DNA of 64,000 nt from Prevotella sp. ne3005 (GCF_900110085.1 NZ_FOCK01000005.1:186001-250000), one strand, 5' to 3'. Counted from the first letter of the stretch, positions 1 through 9,484 are shown. Translations and numbers: made by a program. Notes: generated by a model not told the origin, from the letters alone.

Positions 1-494
1 AGTGCATGGACCACGCGCCGGGGGTTCTGACGGTCGACGATCTCGTAGTACTCTGGGTCGAGTCGTTTCAGTTCGTCAACCAGTGCCTCAAGTCCTTCAT
101 CGGCCAGTCGCTGTTTCATCAGCGTGCGCGTCTCGTCGTCGATGGTGGGGATGTCGTCGATACCGTCGCAGACTGCATCGATATACATCATACTGCCACC
201 TGAGAGCAGGGCGTAGTCGCTGGTCAGGAATTGCTGTTCGAGGCATTCGAGCACCTGTTGTTCAAAGAGCGATGCGCTGTAGTAGTCGTCCAAGCCCAGC
301 GTCCCCACGAAGTAATGCTTCACTTCCTGCATCTGTTCTTTCGTTGGCTGGGCGGTGCCGATACGGAGTTCGCGGTAGATCTGGCGCGAATCGGCATTGA
401 TGATGGGGATGTCGAAGTGTTTGGCAATCTCCAGGCACAGAGCCGTCTTTCCAACCGCCGTAGGCCCTGTGATGACTATCAGCGTTTTTTCCAA
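1..494 (-). CDS. miaA: tRNA dimethylallyltransferase MiaA (N-terminal part, cut by window edge)
   Basis: Transfers a dimethylallyl group to A37 of tRNAs that read UNN codons. Reading the minus strand from a TTG at 494-492 gives an open frame of 164 codons to the window edge. It starts [17 protein letters not shown], a P-loop (GPTAVGKT) typical of MiaA, followed by [11 protein letters not shown], the conserved substrate-binding motif, and later [18 protein letters not shown]. An in-frame TAA lies two codons before the TTG and no ATG is near, so TTG is the only sensible start. It begins six bases after the lpxA stop, so it is the last visible gene of the lpxD-lpxC/fabZ-lpxA unit. The C-terminal half lies outside the window. 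Confidence 0.93.
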   Translation of the reverse strand, partial: MEKTLIVITGPTAVGKTALCLEIAKHFDIPIINADSRQIYRELRIGTAQPTKEQMQEVKHYFVGTLGLDDYYSASLFEQQVLECLEQQFLTSDYALLSGGSMMYIDAVCDGIDDIPTIDDETRTLMKQRLADEGLEALVDELKRLDPEYYEIVDRQNPRRVVHA

Positions 495-500
495 TCTTCT

Positions 501-1271
501 TTAGCGGATAACGCCTCGCTTGGAGTTTTCGATAAACGAGCAGATGTAATCCACCTCCTTGGAGTCGGGATATTTGGCGCGGGCTTCGGCCACACCTTCT
601 TTCATCACGCCCTTGGAGTAGATGATACGATAGGCATCGTGGATGGCCTCGATGGTCTCGTTGGGGAATCCGCGGCGACGCAGACCCACGAGGTTCACAC
701 CGGCATAGCGGATGGGCTCCTTGCCGGCAATGACGTAGGGAGGAATATCCTGCGAGGTGCGCGAGCCACCCTGGAACATGATGTAACCTCCCACATGGAG
801 GAACTGATGGAACAGGCAGGTGGCGCTGATGATGGCGTAGTCGTCGACGATCACCTCGCCGGCAAATTTCGTGGAGTTGCCGATGATGCAGCCGTTGCCA
901 ATCACACAGTCGTGACCCACGTGCATGTTCTCCATCAGCAGGTTGCCATTGCCGATGACGGTCTTACCCTTGGAGGCGGTACCTCGTGAGATGGTCACAT
1001 TCTCGCGGATGGAGTTGTTGTCGCCAATCTCACAGGTGGTCTCCTCGCCCTGGAACTTCAGGTCCTGCGGCTTGGTGGAGATGCTGGCACCAGGGAAGAT
1101 CTCGTTGCCGTTACCCAGGCGGGCGCCGAAGTGAAGGGTCACGTTGTTCAGCAGTTTGTTGTTGTCGCCTATCACCACGTTCTTGTCGATGACGCAGAAC
1201 GGTCCGATGATATTGTTGTCGCCCAGTTTTGCCTCAGGGTCAACGACGGCTAAAGGATGTATCTGATTCAT
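501..1271 (-). CDS. lpxA: acyl-ACP--UDP-N-acetylglucosamine O-acyltransferase LpxA
   Basis: First step of lipid A synthesis: puts a 3-hydroxyacyl chain on UDP-GlcNAc in the cytoplasm. The 256 residues are mostly left-handed beta-helix hexapeptide repeats (for example IGDNNSIRENVTIS, IGNGCIIGNS). The HDCVIG and HQFLHVG segments fit the catalytic-His region and the LpxA signature, and a short helical C-terminal domain follows. Length matches the family. It begins MNQIHPLAVVDPEAKLG. It lies between the LpxC-FabZ fusion and miaA on one strand; a 58-bp oligo-repeat spacer precedes the start. LpxD, also nearby, is a separate longer protein with its own N-terminal domain. Confidence 0.96.
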   Translation of the reverse strand: MNQIHPLAVVDPEAKLGDNNIIGPFCVIDKNVVIGDNNKLLNNVTLHFGARLGNGNEIFPGASISTKPQDLKFQGEETTCEIGDNNSIRENVTISRGTASKGKTVIGNGNLLMENMHVGHDCVIGNGCIIGNSTKFAGEVIVDDYAIISATCLFHQFLHVGGYIMFQGGSRTSQDIPPYVIAGKEPIRYAGVNLVGLRRRGFPNETIEAIHDAYRIIYSKGVMKEGVAEARAKYPDSKEVDYICSFIENSKRGVIR

Positions 1272-1327
1272 ACTTTGAGCTTTGAACTTTGAGCTTTAAG
1301 CATTAAGCATTAAGCTTTGAGCTTTAT
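1272..1327 (-). repeat. GCTTAATGC/GCTCAAAGC oligo-repeat leader before lpxA
   Basis: The whole spacer between lpxC-fabZ and lpxA is built from 9-10-nt words. In mRNA sense they read AAAGCTCAAAGC, TTAATGC, TTAATGC, TTAAAGCTCAAAG. The same words fill the leaders at 11046-11098 and 36300-36339 and the array at 25760-25850. No Shine-Dalgarno sequence is visible. Confidence 0.7.
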
Positions 1328-1329
1328 GA

Positions 1330-2724
1330 TTACTTGTTCTTTACGATTTGGGCAGTGAATGTGGCTTCTGCCACGATGTGGTCGCCTACGAAGATATAAC
1401 CCTTCATCGAAGAGATTCCATGACGCACGGGAGCCAGCAGTTCTACCTTGAAGATGAGCGTATCGCCGGGCACCACCTTCTGACGGAACTTCACGCCATC
1501 TATCTTCATGAAGTAGGTACTCCAGCGCTCAGGCTCCTCAAGGGTGTTGAGCACGAGCAGACCACCACACTGGGCCATTGCTTCAATCTGGAGCACACCA
1601 GGCATAACGGGCTCCTGAGGGAAGTGTCCCTGGAAGAAAGGCTCGTTGGCTGTGATGTTCTTGATGCCCACGATGGTCGAAGCACCCAGTTCCACCACCT
1701 TGTCTACCAGCTGCATGGGATAGCGGTGGGGCAGGAGCTCACGGATACGGTTCACGTCCATCACCGGCTCCTCATTGGGGTCGTAGATAGGGGCCTGTAT
1801 CTCGTGTTTGCGGATCTCCTTGCGCATCTGGCGGGCAAACTTGTTGTTGATGGTGTGTCCGGGACGGGTGGCTACGATACGACCCTTGATGGGTTTGCCT
1901 ATCAGGGCCATATCACCAATGATGTCGAGCAGCTTGTGACGCGTACACTCGTTATCCCACTGCAGGGGCTTGTGCTGGATATATCCCAGATCGTTAGCGT
2001 CGCGATGCTCTACGTGCAGCATATCTGCCAGCATGTCGAGACGCTCCTGAGTGGTCTGACGCTCGTAGATGACGATGGCGTTGTCCAGGTCGCCGCCCTT
2101 GATGAGGTTTGCCTGCAACAGCGGCTCGATGTCACGAACGAAGACAAACGTACGGGCACTGGCAATCTCGGTGGGGTATTTCTGGGGGTCGTCGATGGTG
2201 GCAAACTGCGAGCTGATGAACTTCGACTCGAAAGAGCACATTGCCGTGATGGAGAATTCCTCATCGGGCAGGATGGTGATGCACGAACCCGTGTTCTCGT
2301 CCTTTACCTCAATCTTCTTGCGGATGATATAGTAGTCCTTGGGGGCATTCTGTTCTTCGATGCCTACCTCCTGGATCTTCTCCACATACTTGATGGCAGA
2401 GCCGTCGAGGATGGGGAACTCCGGACCGTTCACCTGAATCAGGCAGTTGTCGATACCTAAAGCGTAGAGGGCCGAGAGACCGTGCTCCACAGTTGATACT
2501 CGAACGTCGCCTCTGCCAAGCACGGTGCCGCGCTGGGTGTCGACCACGTTTTCTGCAATGGCATCAATCACAGGCTCTCCTTCCAAGTCGATACGCTGGA
2601 TCTTGTAGCCTGTATTCTCTGGGGCGGGGTTGAAAGTAACGGTGAGGTTCAAACCCGTATGCAGTCCTTTTCCGAAGAGGGAAAAGCTGCCTTTAAGTGT
2701 CTTCTGCTTCATCTTGATATTCAT
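1330..2724 (-). CDS. lpxC: bifunctional UDP-3-O-acyl-GlcNAc deacetylase / 3-hydroxyacyl-ACP dehydratase (LpxC-FabZ fusion)
   Basis: A 464-residue fusion. Residues 1 to about 300 are LpxC, the zinc deacetylase that commits UDP-GlcNAc to lipid A; STVEHGLSAL and HKLLDIIGDMALIG carry the zinc ligands and catalytic residues. From about residue 310 the protein is FabZ, which dehydrates 3-hydroxyacyl-ACP; LPHRYPMQLVDKV and GHFPQEPVMPGVLQIEAMAQ include the hot-dog-fold catalytic His and Glu. The fusion is the usual arrangement in Bacteroidetes and joins the branch point between lipid A and fatty-acid elongation. It starts 11 bases after lpxD ends, so the two are probably cotranscribed. The first ATG (MNIKMKQKTLKGSFSLFGKG) is taken; an ATG four codons later is possible. 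Confidence 0.96.
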   Translation of the reverse strand: MNIKMKQKTLKGSFSLFGKGLHTGLNLTVTFNPAPENTGYKIQRIDLEGEPVIDAIAENVVDTQRGTVLGRGDVRVSTVEHGLSALYALGIDNCLIQVNGPEFPILDGSAIKYVEKIQEVGIEEQNAPKDYYIIRKKIEVKDENTGSCITILPDEEFSITAMCSFESKFISSQFATIDDPQKYPTEIASARTFVFVRDIEPLLQANLIKGGDLDNAIVIYERQTTQERLDMLADMLHVEHRDANDLGYIQHKPLQWDNECTRHKLLDIIGDMALIGKPIKGRIVATRPGHTINNKFARQMRKEIRKHEIQAPIYDPNEEPVMDVNRIRELLPHRYPMQLVDKVVELGASTIVGIKNITANEPFFQGHFPQEPVMPGVLQIEAMAQCGGLLVLNTLEEPERWSTYFMKIDGVKFRQKVVPGDTLIFKVELLAPVRHGISSMKGYIFVGDHIVAEATFTAQIVKNK

Positions 2725-2735
2725 GAATTATGAAT

Positions 2736-3776
2736 TTATGATTTTTGATTCTTTAGCTCTTCTATTTCACGCTGTAGCTGTGCTATCTGACGATACATGT
2801 CGGGCAGTTTGGGATAGATGGCCTTGGCCTTGAAGAACATCTTGGGATCCATGGCGGGTGAACCAATCAGCGACTCACCATTGCCCTTCGTATTCTTAAT
2901 CACACCACACTGGGCACCGATGAAGGTCTTATCGGCAATCTGGATGTGACCAGAGAAACCAGCCTGACCACCAACCATACACCAGGCACCGATCTTGGTG
3001 GAACCAGCCAAACCTGCCTGTGCCGACATGACGGTGTTCTCGCCAATCTCACAGTTGTGAGCCACCTGAATCAGGTTGTCCAGCTTCACACCCTTATGGA
3101 TGACGGTCTGACCCATCGTAGAACGGTCTACACAAGTGTTGGCACCAATCTCCACATTGTCCTCGATCACCACGATGCCAATCTGCGGAATCTTGTCGTA
3201 ACCCTCCTGATTAGGTGCAAACCCGAAGCCGTCGGCACCAATCACGCTGCCTGCATGTATTGTCACGTTATTTCCTAATTTGCATCCTTGATAGATGGCT
3301 ACATGGGGAAAGATCTGACATTTCTCACCTATGGTGACACCATCGCCAATGACAGCGTGGGGATGAATCTGCGAACCTTTGCCAATCACGGCACCATCAC
3401 CAATCACAGCGAAGGCTCCGATGAAGACATCCTCACCAATCGTGGCTTTCGGCGAGATGCTGGCCAAGGGGTCGATACCTTTCTTGGCGGGCTTCATCGA
3501 CTCGTAGAACTGCAGGAGCTTCGCCACACATTCGTAGGCGTTCTGCACGCGTATGAGCGTAGCACTAACAGGCTTCTCCAATTCAACGCCCTCATTGATG
3601 AGCACGACACTCGACTTGGTTTCGTAAATATAGTGGGTGTATTTGGGGTTCGACAGGAAAGAAATGGCTCCTGGGACACCCTCTTCGATTTTGGCAAAAG
3701 TATTGACGGTGGCATTCTCGTCGCCCTCGACTCTGCCTTGTATCAGTTCTGCAATCTGTTTTGCTGTAAACTCCAT
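2736..3776 (-). CDS. lpxD: UDP-3-O-(3-hydroxyacyl)glucosamine N-acyltransferase LpxD
   Basis: Third acylation-pathway enzyme of lipid A synthesis. The 346 residues begin [18 protein letters not shown], the LpxD uridine-binding N-terminal domain, then run into hexapeptide repeats ([44 protein letters not shown]). The HNC segment holds the catalytic His. The C-terminal tail is a charged helix ([19 protein letters not shown]), as in the trimeric family. It is the first gene of the lpxD-lpxC/fabZ-lpxA-miaA unit; a -7 box lies 29-36 bases upstream of the ATG. Confidence 0.96.
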   Translation of the reverse strand: MEFTAKQIAELIQGRVEGDENATVNTFAKIEEGVPGAISFLSNPKYTHYIYETKSSVVLINEGVELEKPVSATLIRVQNAYECVAKLLQFYESMKPAKKGIDPLASISPKATIGEDVFIGAFAVIGDGAVIGKGSQIHPHAVIGDGVTIGEKCQIFPHVAIYQGCKLGNNVTIHAGSVIGADGFGFAPNQEGYDKIPQIGIVVIEDNVEIGANTCVDRSTMGQTVIHKGVKLDNLIQVAHNCEIGENTVMSAQAGLAGSTKIGAWCMVGGQAGFSGHIQIADKTFIGAQCGVIKNTKGNGESLIGSPAMDPKMFFKAKAIYPKLPDMYRQIAQLQREIEELKNQKS

Positions 3777-3804
3777 ATTTCTGAAAAGTTTCTAAATATC
3801 CGTG

Positions 3805-3812
3805 CAAAGGTA
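3805..3812 (-). promoter_or_regulatory. -7 box of the lpxD promoter
   Basis: TACCTTTG on the minus strand, matching the Bacteroidetes TAnnTTTG element. It would start transcription about 20 bases before the lpxD ATG. No clear TTTG is seen at 19-21 nt spacing. Confidence 0.6.
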
Positions 3813-3819
3813 ATGAAAA

Positions 3820-5046
3820 TTATTCAAAACGCTGATAACACAGGTAGTATTTTCTAATTTTTTTAGAAAGTAATTGAACATTTAGCAATTCACTGGCCTC
3901 GGAAATGTCCTTGATGTCGCCATTTTTGTAAAGAATTGCGATACTATCATCATCCACATTATACATGTCTTTCTGGATGGTGTTCAGACTCATCATATAC
4001 TTCCTGGCATCGGCCTCACTGATGCTCAATTTACGGGCAATCTGTGACGTGATCTCTTCCAGCTTCTCCTCTGTTGGCAACTCTTCGCTGACTTCCACCT
4101 TGAAGATCTTGCGGTCGAGCATATCTGTGGCTAAGGTGGAGAGAATTTTGTCGTCGTGATGCTTCCACGCCTTCATGGCGCTCCAGATGTCACTATCGTC
4201 GAGTTCCTCGTAGTTGGCGAGGGCTTCTGGATGGGTGGCAAACCAATTGGCATCGACATCGTTGCGGAGGAAATAGTGTAGGGCGGGGGACGCAAACACA
4301 TCCTGTCCCATCCGTATCAGATCCTTCGCCCTGATGAGCACATTTACCAGCACTTTTTCGTAGGCTACGCAGGTGCGGTGAAGATAGACTTGCCAATACA
4401 TTAATCGTCTGGTAGTCAGATAGTTCTCTAATGAATAGATACCTTTTTGTTCAACCACCAATGAGTCGTCGACCACATTGAGCATCTTGATGATTCGCGC
4501 CGAGCCGATATTGCCCTCGGTAACGCCTGTATAGAACGAGTCGCGACGAAGGTAGTCCAGACGGTCCATATCGAGCTGACTGGATATCAGCTGGTGAAGG
4601 AAGTTCTTGGGATAGTTGCCTTTGAAAATGCTGATGGCGAGATTGAGTTGTCCGTTGACCGAGTGGTTGATTTCCTCCATCATCATCAAGGAGATTTCCT
4701 CGTGCGAGATACCGTGAATCAACGTATTCTCCAACACATGTGAGAAAGGCCCGTGGCCGATGTCGTGCATCAGGATGGCTGCCTCTACGGCTTCGGCCTC
4801 CGATTCGAAGATGAAGATACCTTTTTGCTGAAGGTTCTGGATGGCCTCACTCATCAGGTGGAAGGCGCCAAGGGAATGCTGGAAACGCGTATGACGGGCA
4901 CCGGGATAAACCACCGAAGCCAGACCCAGTTGGTTGATACGGTTCAGACGCTGGAACAGCGGATGTTCCACAATGCTGTAAAGCAGACCCCGGGGTATCC
5001 TGATAAACCCGAAGACGGGGTCGTTGATGATTTTAACGTCATTCAT
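3820..5046 (-). CDS. HD-domain phosphohydrolase (dGTPase-like family)
   Basis: A 408-residue soluble protein with the metal-binding pattern of HD phosphohydrolases: the H of RHTRFQHSLGAFH, the HD pair in HDIGHGPFSHVLENT, and a downstream D in SSQLDMDRLDYLRRD. This architecture matches the YdhJ/dGTPase-like HD proteins common in Bacteroidetes; the substrate is unknown, and a nucleotide triphosphohydrolase role is inferred only from the family. The open frame extends to 5133, but the start at 5046 (MNDVKIINDPVFGFIRIP) is chosen because it begins the conserved domain and lies just after the -7 box. Its 3' end is 43 bases from the lpxD start. Confidence 0.85.
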   Translation of the reverse strand: MNDVKIINDPVFGFIRIPRGLLYSIVEHPLFQRLNRINQLGLASVVYPGARHTRFQHSLGAFHLMSEAIQNLQQKGIFIFESEAEAVEAAILMHDIGHGPFSHVLENTLIHGISHEEISLMMMEEINHSVNGQLNLAISIFKGNYPKNFLHQLISSQLDMDRLDYLRRDSFYTGVTEGNIGSARIIKMLNVVDDSLVVEQKGIYSLENYLTTRRLMYWQVYLHRTCVAYEKVLVNVLIRAKDLIRMGQDVFASPALHYFLRNDVDANWFATHPEALANYEELDDSDIWSAMKAWKHHDDKILSTLATDMLDRKIFKVEVSEELPTEEKLEEITSQIARKLSISEADARKYMMSLNTIQKDMYNVDDDSIAILYKNGDIKDISEASELLNVQLLSKKIRKYYLCYQRFE

Positions 5047-5051
5047 GGGCA

Positions 5052-5082
5052 CAAAGGTACTACAAATCGGGCGAAATGCAAA
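5052..5082 (-). promoter_or_regulatory. promoter of the HD-domain gene, very close to the ATG
   Basis: Minus-strand -7 box TACCTTTG at 5059-5052 and a -33 TTTG at 5082-5079, 19 bases apart. Only five bases separate the -7 box from the ATG at 5046, so the message may be leaderless or nearly so. Confidence 0.65.
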
Positions 5083-5119
5083 ATAAATCTCGACAAATCG
5101 AGCAAAATAACAAATTAAA

Positions 5120-5151
5120 TTGGGATTTATCAATAATTTTCCTTACCTTTG
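5120..5151 (+). promoter_or_regulatory. promoter of the GH43-like gene
   Basis: -33 TTGG at 5120-5123 and -7 TACCTTTG at 5144-5151, 20 bases apart. The spacer end TATCAATAATTTTCCTTA (5128-5145) is identical to that of the promoter at 29274-29304. Confidence 0.75.
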
Positions 5152-5178
5152 CGCAAAAAACAAGTAAAGACTCATCAA

Positions 5179-6261
5179 ATGAAACGTTTACAACTCTTAA
5201 CACTTCTGTCGGGATTGCTCCTCTTTTTCCCTCAAACCACGATGGCCCAGAAGGGTAATCTGCAGAAGGGCGACTACGGTTATCTCTATTGTCATATGAA
5301 CGATCGCGGGAGGGCTTGGACCGCCTATGCCCTCAGTCGTGATGGCTTTACTTATCACGATCTGCTGGATGGCGACTCCATCTTCAGCGATGCCCAGCAT
5401 GCCCGTATCGAAGGGGCTACGCGTGATGCTTATATCTGTCGCAAGCACGATGGCAAGGGTTATCTGATGGTGTGTACGGATATGAATGTCGGGGCTCGCG
5501 ATCGTCTGGGAAAGAAGGAGACGTGGGATAACTACGGCATCGACCTGCTGACGAGCGACGACCTGATTCACTGGCGTTCGGTTACTCTTGACTATCGGAA
5601 GGGTGCCAGCATCTTCTCAAATCCTGAGGCGAAGAGTGTCTATCACGACTGGTCGACCATCAACCGCGTGTGGGCACCACAAATCGTGTGGGAAGAGGAT
5701 TACGTATGGCCCAATGGTAAGAAAGGCGGGTATATGGTCTATTATTCGATGTGGAACCGCAGTGAGGAGAAGTATGACCGTATGTACTATTCCTATGCTG
5801 ATGAGAGTTTTACTACCCTCACACAGCCTCAGTTGCTTTTCGATTGGGGATATGCCACCATCGATGCCGATATCAACTGGGTGGAGGCCGATCAGAAGTG
5901 GCACATGATGATTAAGAAAGAAGGGGGTAAACCCGGACTTTTCACCGCTACGGCTCCTGCGCTCACAGGACCTTGGGGTGAACCAGTGGAGGATGACTAT
6001 GTCAACTTCGAAGGCAATAAGAAATGTGAGGGTGTGAGTGCCTTCCAATTGGCTGGGGAGAAGACTTGGGTGATTGGTTATATCGAGTATTCTTCGAATC
6101 CGAAGAACTACCGTCTCTGCTTGGCTGACGAGAACATGCGCAATTTCCATTCTCCTCGGAATATTCAGGGTGTGGCCCGTCCGCAACACGGCTCTTTCCT
6201 ACGACTCACGAAGAAGGAATACAAACGATTGGAGAAGTGGAGCAGGGCGCAGAAACATTGA
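5179..6261 (+). CDS. secreted glycoside hydrolase, family 43-like
   Basis: A 360-residue protein with a signal peptide (MKRLQLLTLLSGLLLFF...TTMAQ), so it acts in the periplasm or at the cell surface. The rest resembles the five-bladed propeller of GH43: ATRDAYI near residue 83 fits the position of the catalytic base Asp, WAPQIVWEEDYVW and DADINWVE are typical blade motifs, and the Glu in KKCEGVSAFQL fits the catalytic acid. Target is probably an arabinose- or xylose-type plant glycan, but the substrate cannot be read from sequence. An upstream in-frame ATG at 5149 overlaps the -7 box, so 5179 is the start. It stands alone between a divergent gene and pyrF. Confidence 0.8.
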   Translation: MKRLQLLTLLSGLLLFFPQTTMAQKGNLQKGDYGYLYCHMNDRGRAWTAYALSRDGFTYHDLLDGDSIFSDAQHARIEGATRDAYICRKHDGKGYLMVCTDMNVGARDRLGKKETWDNYGIDLLTSDDLIHWRSVTLDYRKGASIFSNPEAKSVYHDWSTINRVWAPQIVWEEDYVWPNGKKGGYMVYYSMWNRSEEKYDRMYYSYADESFTTLTQPQLLFDWGYATIDADINWVEADQKWHMMIKKEGGKPGLFTATAPALTGPWGEPVEDDYVNFEGNKKCEGVSAFQLAGEKTWVIGYIEYSSNPKNYRLCLADENMRNFHSPRNIQGVARPQHGSFLRLTKKEYKRLEKWSRAQKH

Positions 6262-6285
6262 AAATTGAAAATTGAAGATTGAAAA
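6258..6285 (+). repeat. TTGAAAATTGAAGATTGA oligo repeat
   Basis: Three tandem words of the TTGAAAATTGA / AGATTGA family overlap the GH43 stop codon and lead into the shared terminator. The same family occurs at 18147-18176, 44655-44693 and 50608-50684. Confidence 0.7.
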
Positions 6286-6288
6286 AGA

Positions 6289-6312
6289 AAGGTAGGCTTA
6301 GAGGCCTACCTT
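6289..6312. terminator. bidirectional terminator between GH43-like gene and pyrF
   Basis: Nine-base-pair stem AAGGTAGGC (6289-6297) / GCCTACCTT (6304-6312) with loop TTAGAG. T-rich sequence follows on both strands (TTCTTTAATT on plus, TCTTTTTC on minus). The stem overlaps the pyrF stop codon at 6298-6300. Confidence 0.85.
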
Positions 6313-7155
6313 CTTTAATTCTACTGCCATTTCCTGTTGCAGCTCTTTGGCTTTCTGTGCCGCCACCTCGGCAAAGTCTTCACCATTCGAGGCGTAGATG
6401 ATGCCGCGTGAGGAGTTCACCAACAGTCCGCAGTCCTTCGTCATACCGTATTTGCAGACTTCCTGCAACGAGCCACCCTGAGCACCAACACCTGGTACCA
6501 GCAGGAAGTGATTAGGCACAACCTTGCGGATATCCTCGAACATCTGCCCCTGAGTGGCACCTACAACATACATCATGTTTTCGTCGTTGCCCCATTCCTG
6601 ACTTTTCTTCAGTACTTTTTCAAAGAGACGCTCTCCTTGAGCATCTTCTGTGAGCTGGAAATCGTGAGAACCTTTGTTCGATGTCAGCGCTAGCAGAATA
6701 ACCCACTTGTCTTCATAACCAAGGAACGGGGTCACAGAGTCTTCGCCCATATAGGGAGCCACTGTGAGGGCATCGACGTCATACTGCTCAAAGAAGGTCT
6801 TGGCGTACATCTTCGACGTGTTGCCGATATCACCACGCTTCGCATCAGCGATGATGAAGTGGTTGGGGTATTCTTCCTTCAGATAGTCGATGGTAGCCTC
6901 GAATGCGAGGATGCCGTCCACACCGTAGGCCTCGTAGAAAGCGAGGTTGGGTTTATAGGCCACACAATAGGGGGCTGTGGCGTCGATGATGAGGGCATTG
7001 AACTCGCAGAGGGCGCGGAAGATATAGTCCTCGCCGTCCTTGGCCTTTGCCTCGTCGATAATGCACTGGGGAATCTTGTTGATGTCCGTATCGAGACCCA
7101 CGCAGAGGAAACTCTGCTTTTCCTTAATCTGCTGTATTAATTCTTTCTTGTCCAT
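6298..7155 (-). CDS. pyrF: orotidine-5'-phosphate decarboxylase
   Basis: Last step of UMP synthesis, decarboxylating OMP. The 285 residues are longer than the classical enzyme and fit the long (type 2) PyrF form. The catalytic Lys-Asp network is in [20 protein letters not shown], and [15 protein letters not shown] matches the phosphate-binding loop near the C terminus. It begins [22 protein letters not shown]. It is the last gene of the phoH-to-pyrF unit, 33 bases after prfA, and ends inside a bidirectional terminator. Confidence 0.95.
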   Translation of the reverse strand: MDKKELIQQIKEKQSFLCVGLDTDINKIPQCIIDEAKAKDGEDYIFRALCEFNALIIDATAPYCVAYKPNLAFYEAYGVDGILAFEATIDYLKEEYPNHFIIADAKRGDIGNTSKMYAKTFFEQYDVDALTVAPYMGEDSVTPFLGYEDKWVILLALTSNKGSHDFQLTEDAQGERLFEKVLKKSQEWGNDENMMYVVGATQGQMFEDIRKVVPNHFLLVPGVGAQGGSLQEVCKYGMTKDCGLLVNSSRGIIYASNGEDFAEVAAQKAKELQQEMAVELKKVGL

Positions 7156-7188
7156 TTCAATATCTGATTAATTAATAAGTAGGTCACT

Positions 7189-8298
7189 TCATAGTTCTGT
7201 TTCTTTCATGCGCTCGGCATTCTCGGCAACGGTGAGGGCATCGATCATGGGCTGAATGTCGCCTCCGAGGAAGCCCTGCAGGTCGTGAGTGGTATAGCCA
7301 ATACGATGGTCTGTCACGCGTCCCTGTGGGAAGTTGTAGGTACGAATCTTCGCCGAACGGTCGCCAGTAGATACCAGACTCTTGCGGCGGCTGGCGATGT
7401 CATCCATATACTTCTGGTGCTCCTTATCATAGATAAAGGTATAGAGACGAGAGAGGGCACGCTCCTTGTTCTTCGGTTGGTCACGCGTCTCCGTACACTC
7501 GATGAGGATCTCCTCCGTCTCACCCGTATTGGGGTTCTTCCACATATAGCGCAGACGCACACCCGACTCCACCTTGTTCACGTTCTGTCCACCAGCACCA
7601 GAGCTTCGGAAAGTATCCCATTTGATCTCACCTTCGTTCACGTGTACTTCGAACTTATCAGCTTCAGGGAGTACGGCAACCGTTGCTGCAGAGGTATGCA
7701 TACGTCCCTGTGTCTCTGTGGCAGGCACACGCTGTACACGATGCACGCCCGATTCGTATTTCAAGGTGCCATAGACATCAGCACCAGATACAGCGAAGTC
7801 AATCTCCTTATAACCGCCAACGGCTCCCTCGCTGACACTCGTGATGGAGAGCTGCCAACCCTTCGAGTCGCAGTAGCTCTTGTACATCTTAAAGAGGTCG
7901 CCAGCAAACAGGCAGGCTTCGTCGCCACCCGTTCCTGCACGAATCTCCATCTGCACATTCTTCGCGTCCTCAGGATCCTTCGGGATCAGGGCAATCTTGA
8001 TTTCCTCTTCAAGCTTGGGCTGAAGTTCTTCGTTGGCGGCCAGTTCCTCACGGGCCATCTCCTTCATCTCGGGATCGCTCTCGTTGGCCAAGATATCCTT
8101 AGCCTCCTTGATGCCGTTCAGACAGGCGATGTAGCGTTTGCGGGCATCCATGATGTCGCCCAGATCCTTGTATTCCTTTGTCAGCTTTACGAAGCGGTTC
8201 TGATCAGCAATCACGTCGGGGTCGGTAATCAGGGTCGATACCTCCTCGAAGCGGGCTTCCAGTCCGTCAAGCTTTTGCAATATACTGTTGTTATCCAC
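7189..8298 (-). CDS. prfA: peptide chain release factor 1
   Basis: Ends translation at UAA and UAG. The 369 residues carry the peptidyl-tRNA-hydrolysing GGQ in SSGAGGQNVNKVESGVRL. A codon-recognition region of RF1 type (VQRVPATETQGRMHTSAATV) lies just before it. The N-terminal helical domain begins MDNNSILQKLDGLEARFEEV. RF2 would have the SPF-type motif and usually a programmed frameshift; neither is seen. It sits between purM (22-base gap) and pyrF. Confidence 0.95.
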   Translation of the reverse strand: MDNNSILQKLDGLEARFEEVSTLITDPDVIADQNRFVKLTKEYKDLGDIMDARKRYIACLNGIKEAKDILANESDPEMKEMAREELAANEELQPKLEEEIKIALIPKDPEDAKNVQMEIRAGTGGDEACLFAGDLFKMYKSYCDSKGWQLSITSVSEGAVGGYKEIDFAVSGADVYGTLKYESGVHRVQRVPATETQGRMHTSAATVAVLPEADKFEVHVNEGEIKWDTFRSSGAGGQNVNKVESGVRLRYMWKNPNTGETEEILIECTETRDQPKNKERALSRLYTFIYDKEHQKYMDDIASRRKSLVSTGDRSAKIRTYNFPQGRVTDHRIGYTTHDLQGFLGGDIQPMIDALTVAENAERMKETEL

Positions 8299-8320
8299 TT
8301 ATTAAATTGAATATTGAATA

Positions 8321-9484
8321 TTAATAATTGAAGGTTCCGAATTCGCTCTTGATGGTCAGACTCTTCTTGCCTTCCTCAATGTGACCCACGATCTGGGCGT
8401 CGATGTTAAACGACTTCGAGATGGCAATCACCTTTTCGGCCACCTCAGCAGGTACGTAGATCTCCATGCGGTGACCCATGTTGAACACCTGATACATCTC
8501 CTTCCAATCGGTACCTGAGCATTCGTGGATGGCACGGAAGAGTGGGGGAACGGGGAACATATTGTCCTTAATTACCTTACAATTGTCGTTCACAAAGTGG
8601 AGCACCTTCGTCTGGGCACCACCCGTACAGTGAACCATTCCGTGAATCTCTGGACGCAGTTCGTCGAGCAGCTTCTTGATCACAGGGGCATAGGTGCGGG
8701 TAGGCGAGAGCACCAACTGTCCTGCGTCTACTGGTGAGCCCTCAACGCCGTCGGTCAGCTGATACTTTCCGCTATACACCAGTTCGTTGGGCACAGCGTG
8801 GTCATAGCTCTCAGGATATTTCTCTGCGAGATACTTCGCAAACACATCGTGACGGGCAGAGGTAAGTCCGTTGCTGCCCATACCGCCATTGTAGCGTTTC
8901 TCATAAGTTGCCTGACCTGTTGACGAAAGTCCCACAATCACATCGCCCGGACAGATATTCGCATTGTCGATCACATCTGAGCGCTTCATGCGACAAGTGA
9001 CTGTAGAGTCGACGATGATGGTGCGCACGAGGTCGCCCACATCGGCTGTCTCACCGCCTGTCGGCCAGATGCCGATACCCATCTCACGCAGTTCTGCCAG
9101 CAACTCGTCGGTACCGTTGATGATGGCTGAGATTACCTCACCTGGCACGAGCATCTTGTTGCGGCCGATGGTGCTCGACACAAGAATGTTGTCCACCGCA
9201 CCCACACAGAGCAGGTCGTCGGTATTCATCACGATGGCGTCCTGAGCGATACCCTTCCACACGGAGAGGTCGCCGGTCTCCTTCCAGTACATATAGGCAA
9301 GGCTCGACTTTGTGCCAGCGCCGTCGGCGTGCATGATGTTACAATACTCAGGGTCGCCCCCTAAAATGTCGGGGATGATCTTGCAGAAAGCCTGCGGGAA
9401 GATACCCTTGTCGATGTTCTTAATGGCAGCGTGTACGTCTTCCTTCGCAGCAGAGACCCCACGCATCATATATCTGTTGTCCAT
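8321..9484 (-). CDS. purM: phosphoribosylformylglycinamidine cyclo-ligase (AIR synthase)
   Basis: Closes the imidazole ring in purine synthesis, forming AIR from FGAM with ATP. The 387 residues show MRGVSAAKEDVHAAIKNID at the N terminus, HADGAGTKSSLAYMYW, and NTDDLLCVGAVDNI, the ATP and substrate segments of the PurM fold. It is longer than the E. coli enzyme (about 345 residues) but shows no extra domain. A pyrimidine-free run of GGTAAAAGGGTAAAAA words precedes the start. Confidence 0.92.
   Translation of the reverse strand: MDNRYMMRGVSAAKEDVHAAIKNIDKGIFPQAFCKIIPDILGGDPEYCNIMHADGAGTKSSLAYMYWKETGDLSVWKGIAQDAIVMNTDDLLCVGAVDNILVSSTIGRNKMLVPGEVISAIINGTDELLAELREMGIGIWPTGGETADVGDLVRTIIVDSTVTCRMKRSDVIDNANICPGDVIVGLSSTGQATYEKRYNGGMGSNGLTSARHDVFAKYLAEKYPESYDHAVPNELVYSGKYQLTDGVEGSPVDAGQLVLSPTRTYAPVIKKLLDELRPEIHGMVHCTGGAQTKVLHFVNDNCKVIKDNMFPVPPLFRAIHECSGTDWKEMYQVFNMGHRMEIYVPAEVAEKVIAISKSFNIDAQIVGHIEEGKKSLTIKSEFGTFNY

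Noticed and set aside
1348..2460. 370-codon plus-strand frame opposite lpxC-fabZ
   Set aside because: It is antisense to a conserved, complete enzyme and its product shows no recognisable motif. Similar long antisense frames (for example 7285-8310, 18457-19431 and 40299-41453) were rejected for the same reason.
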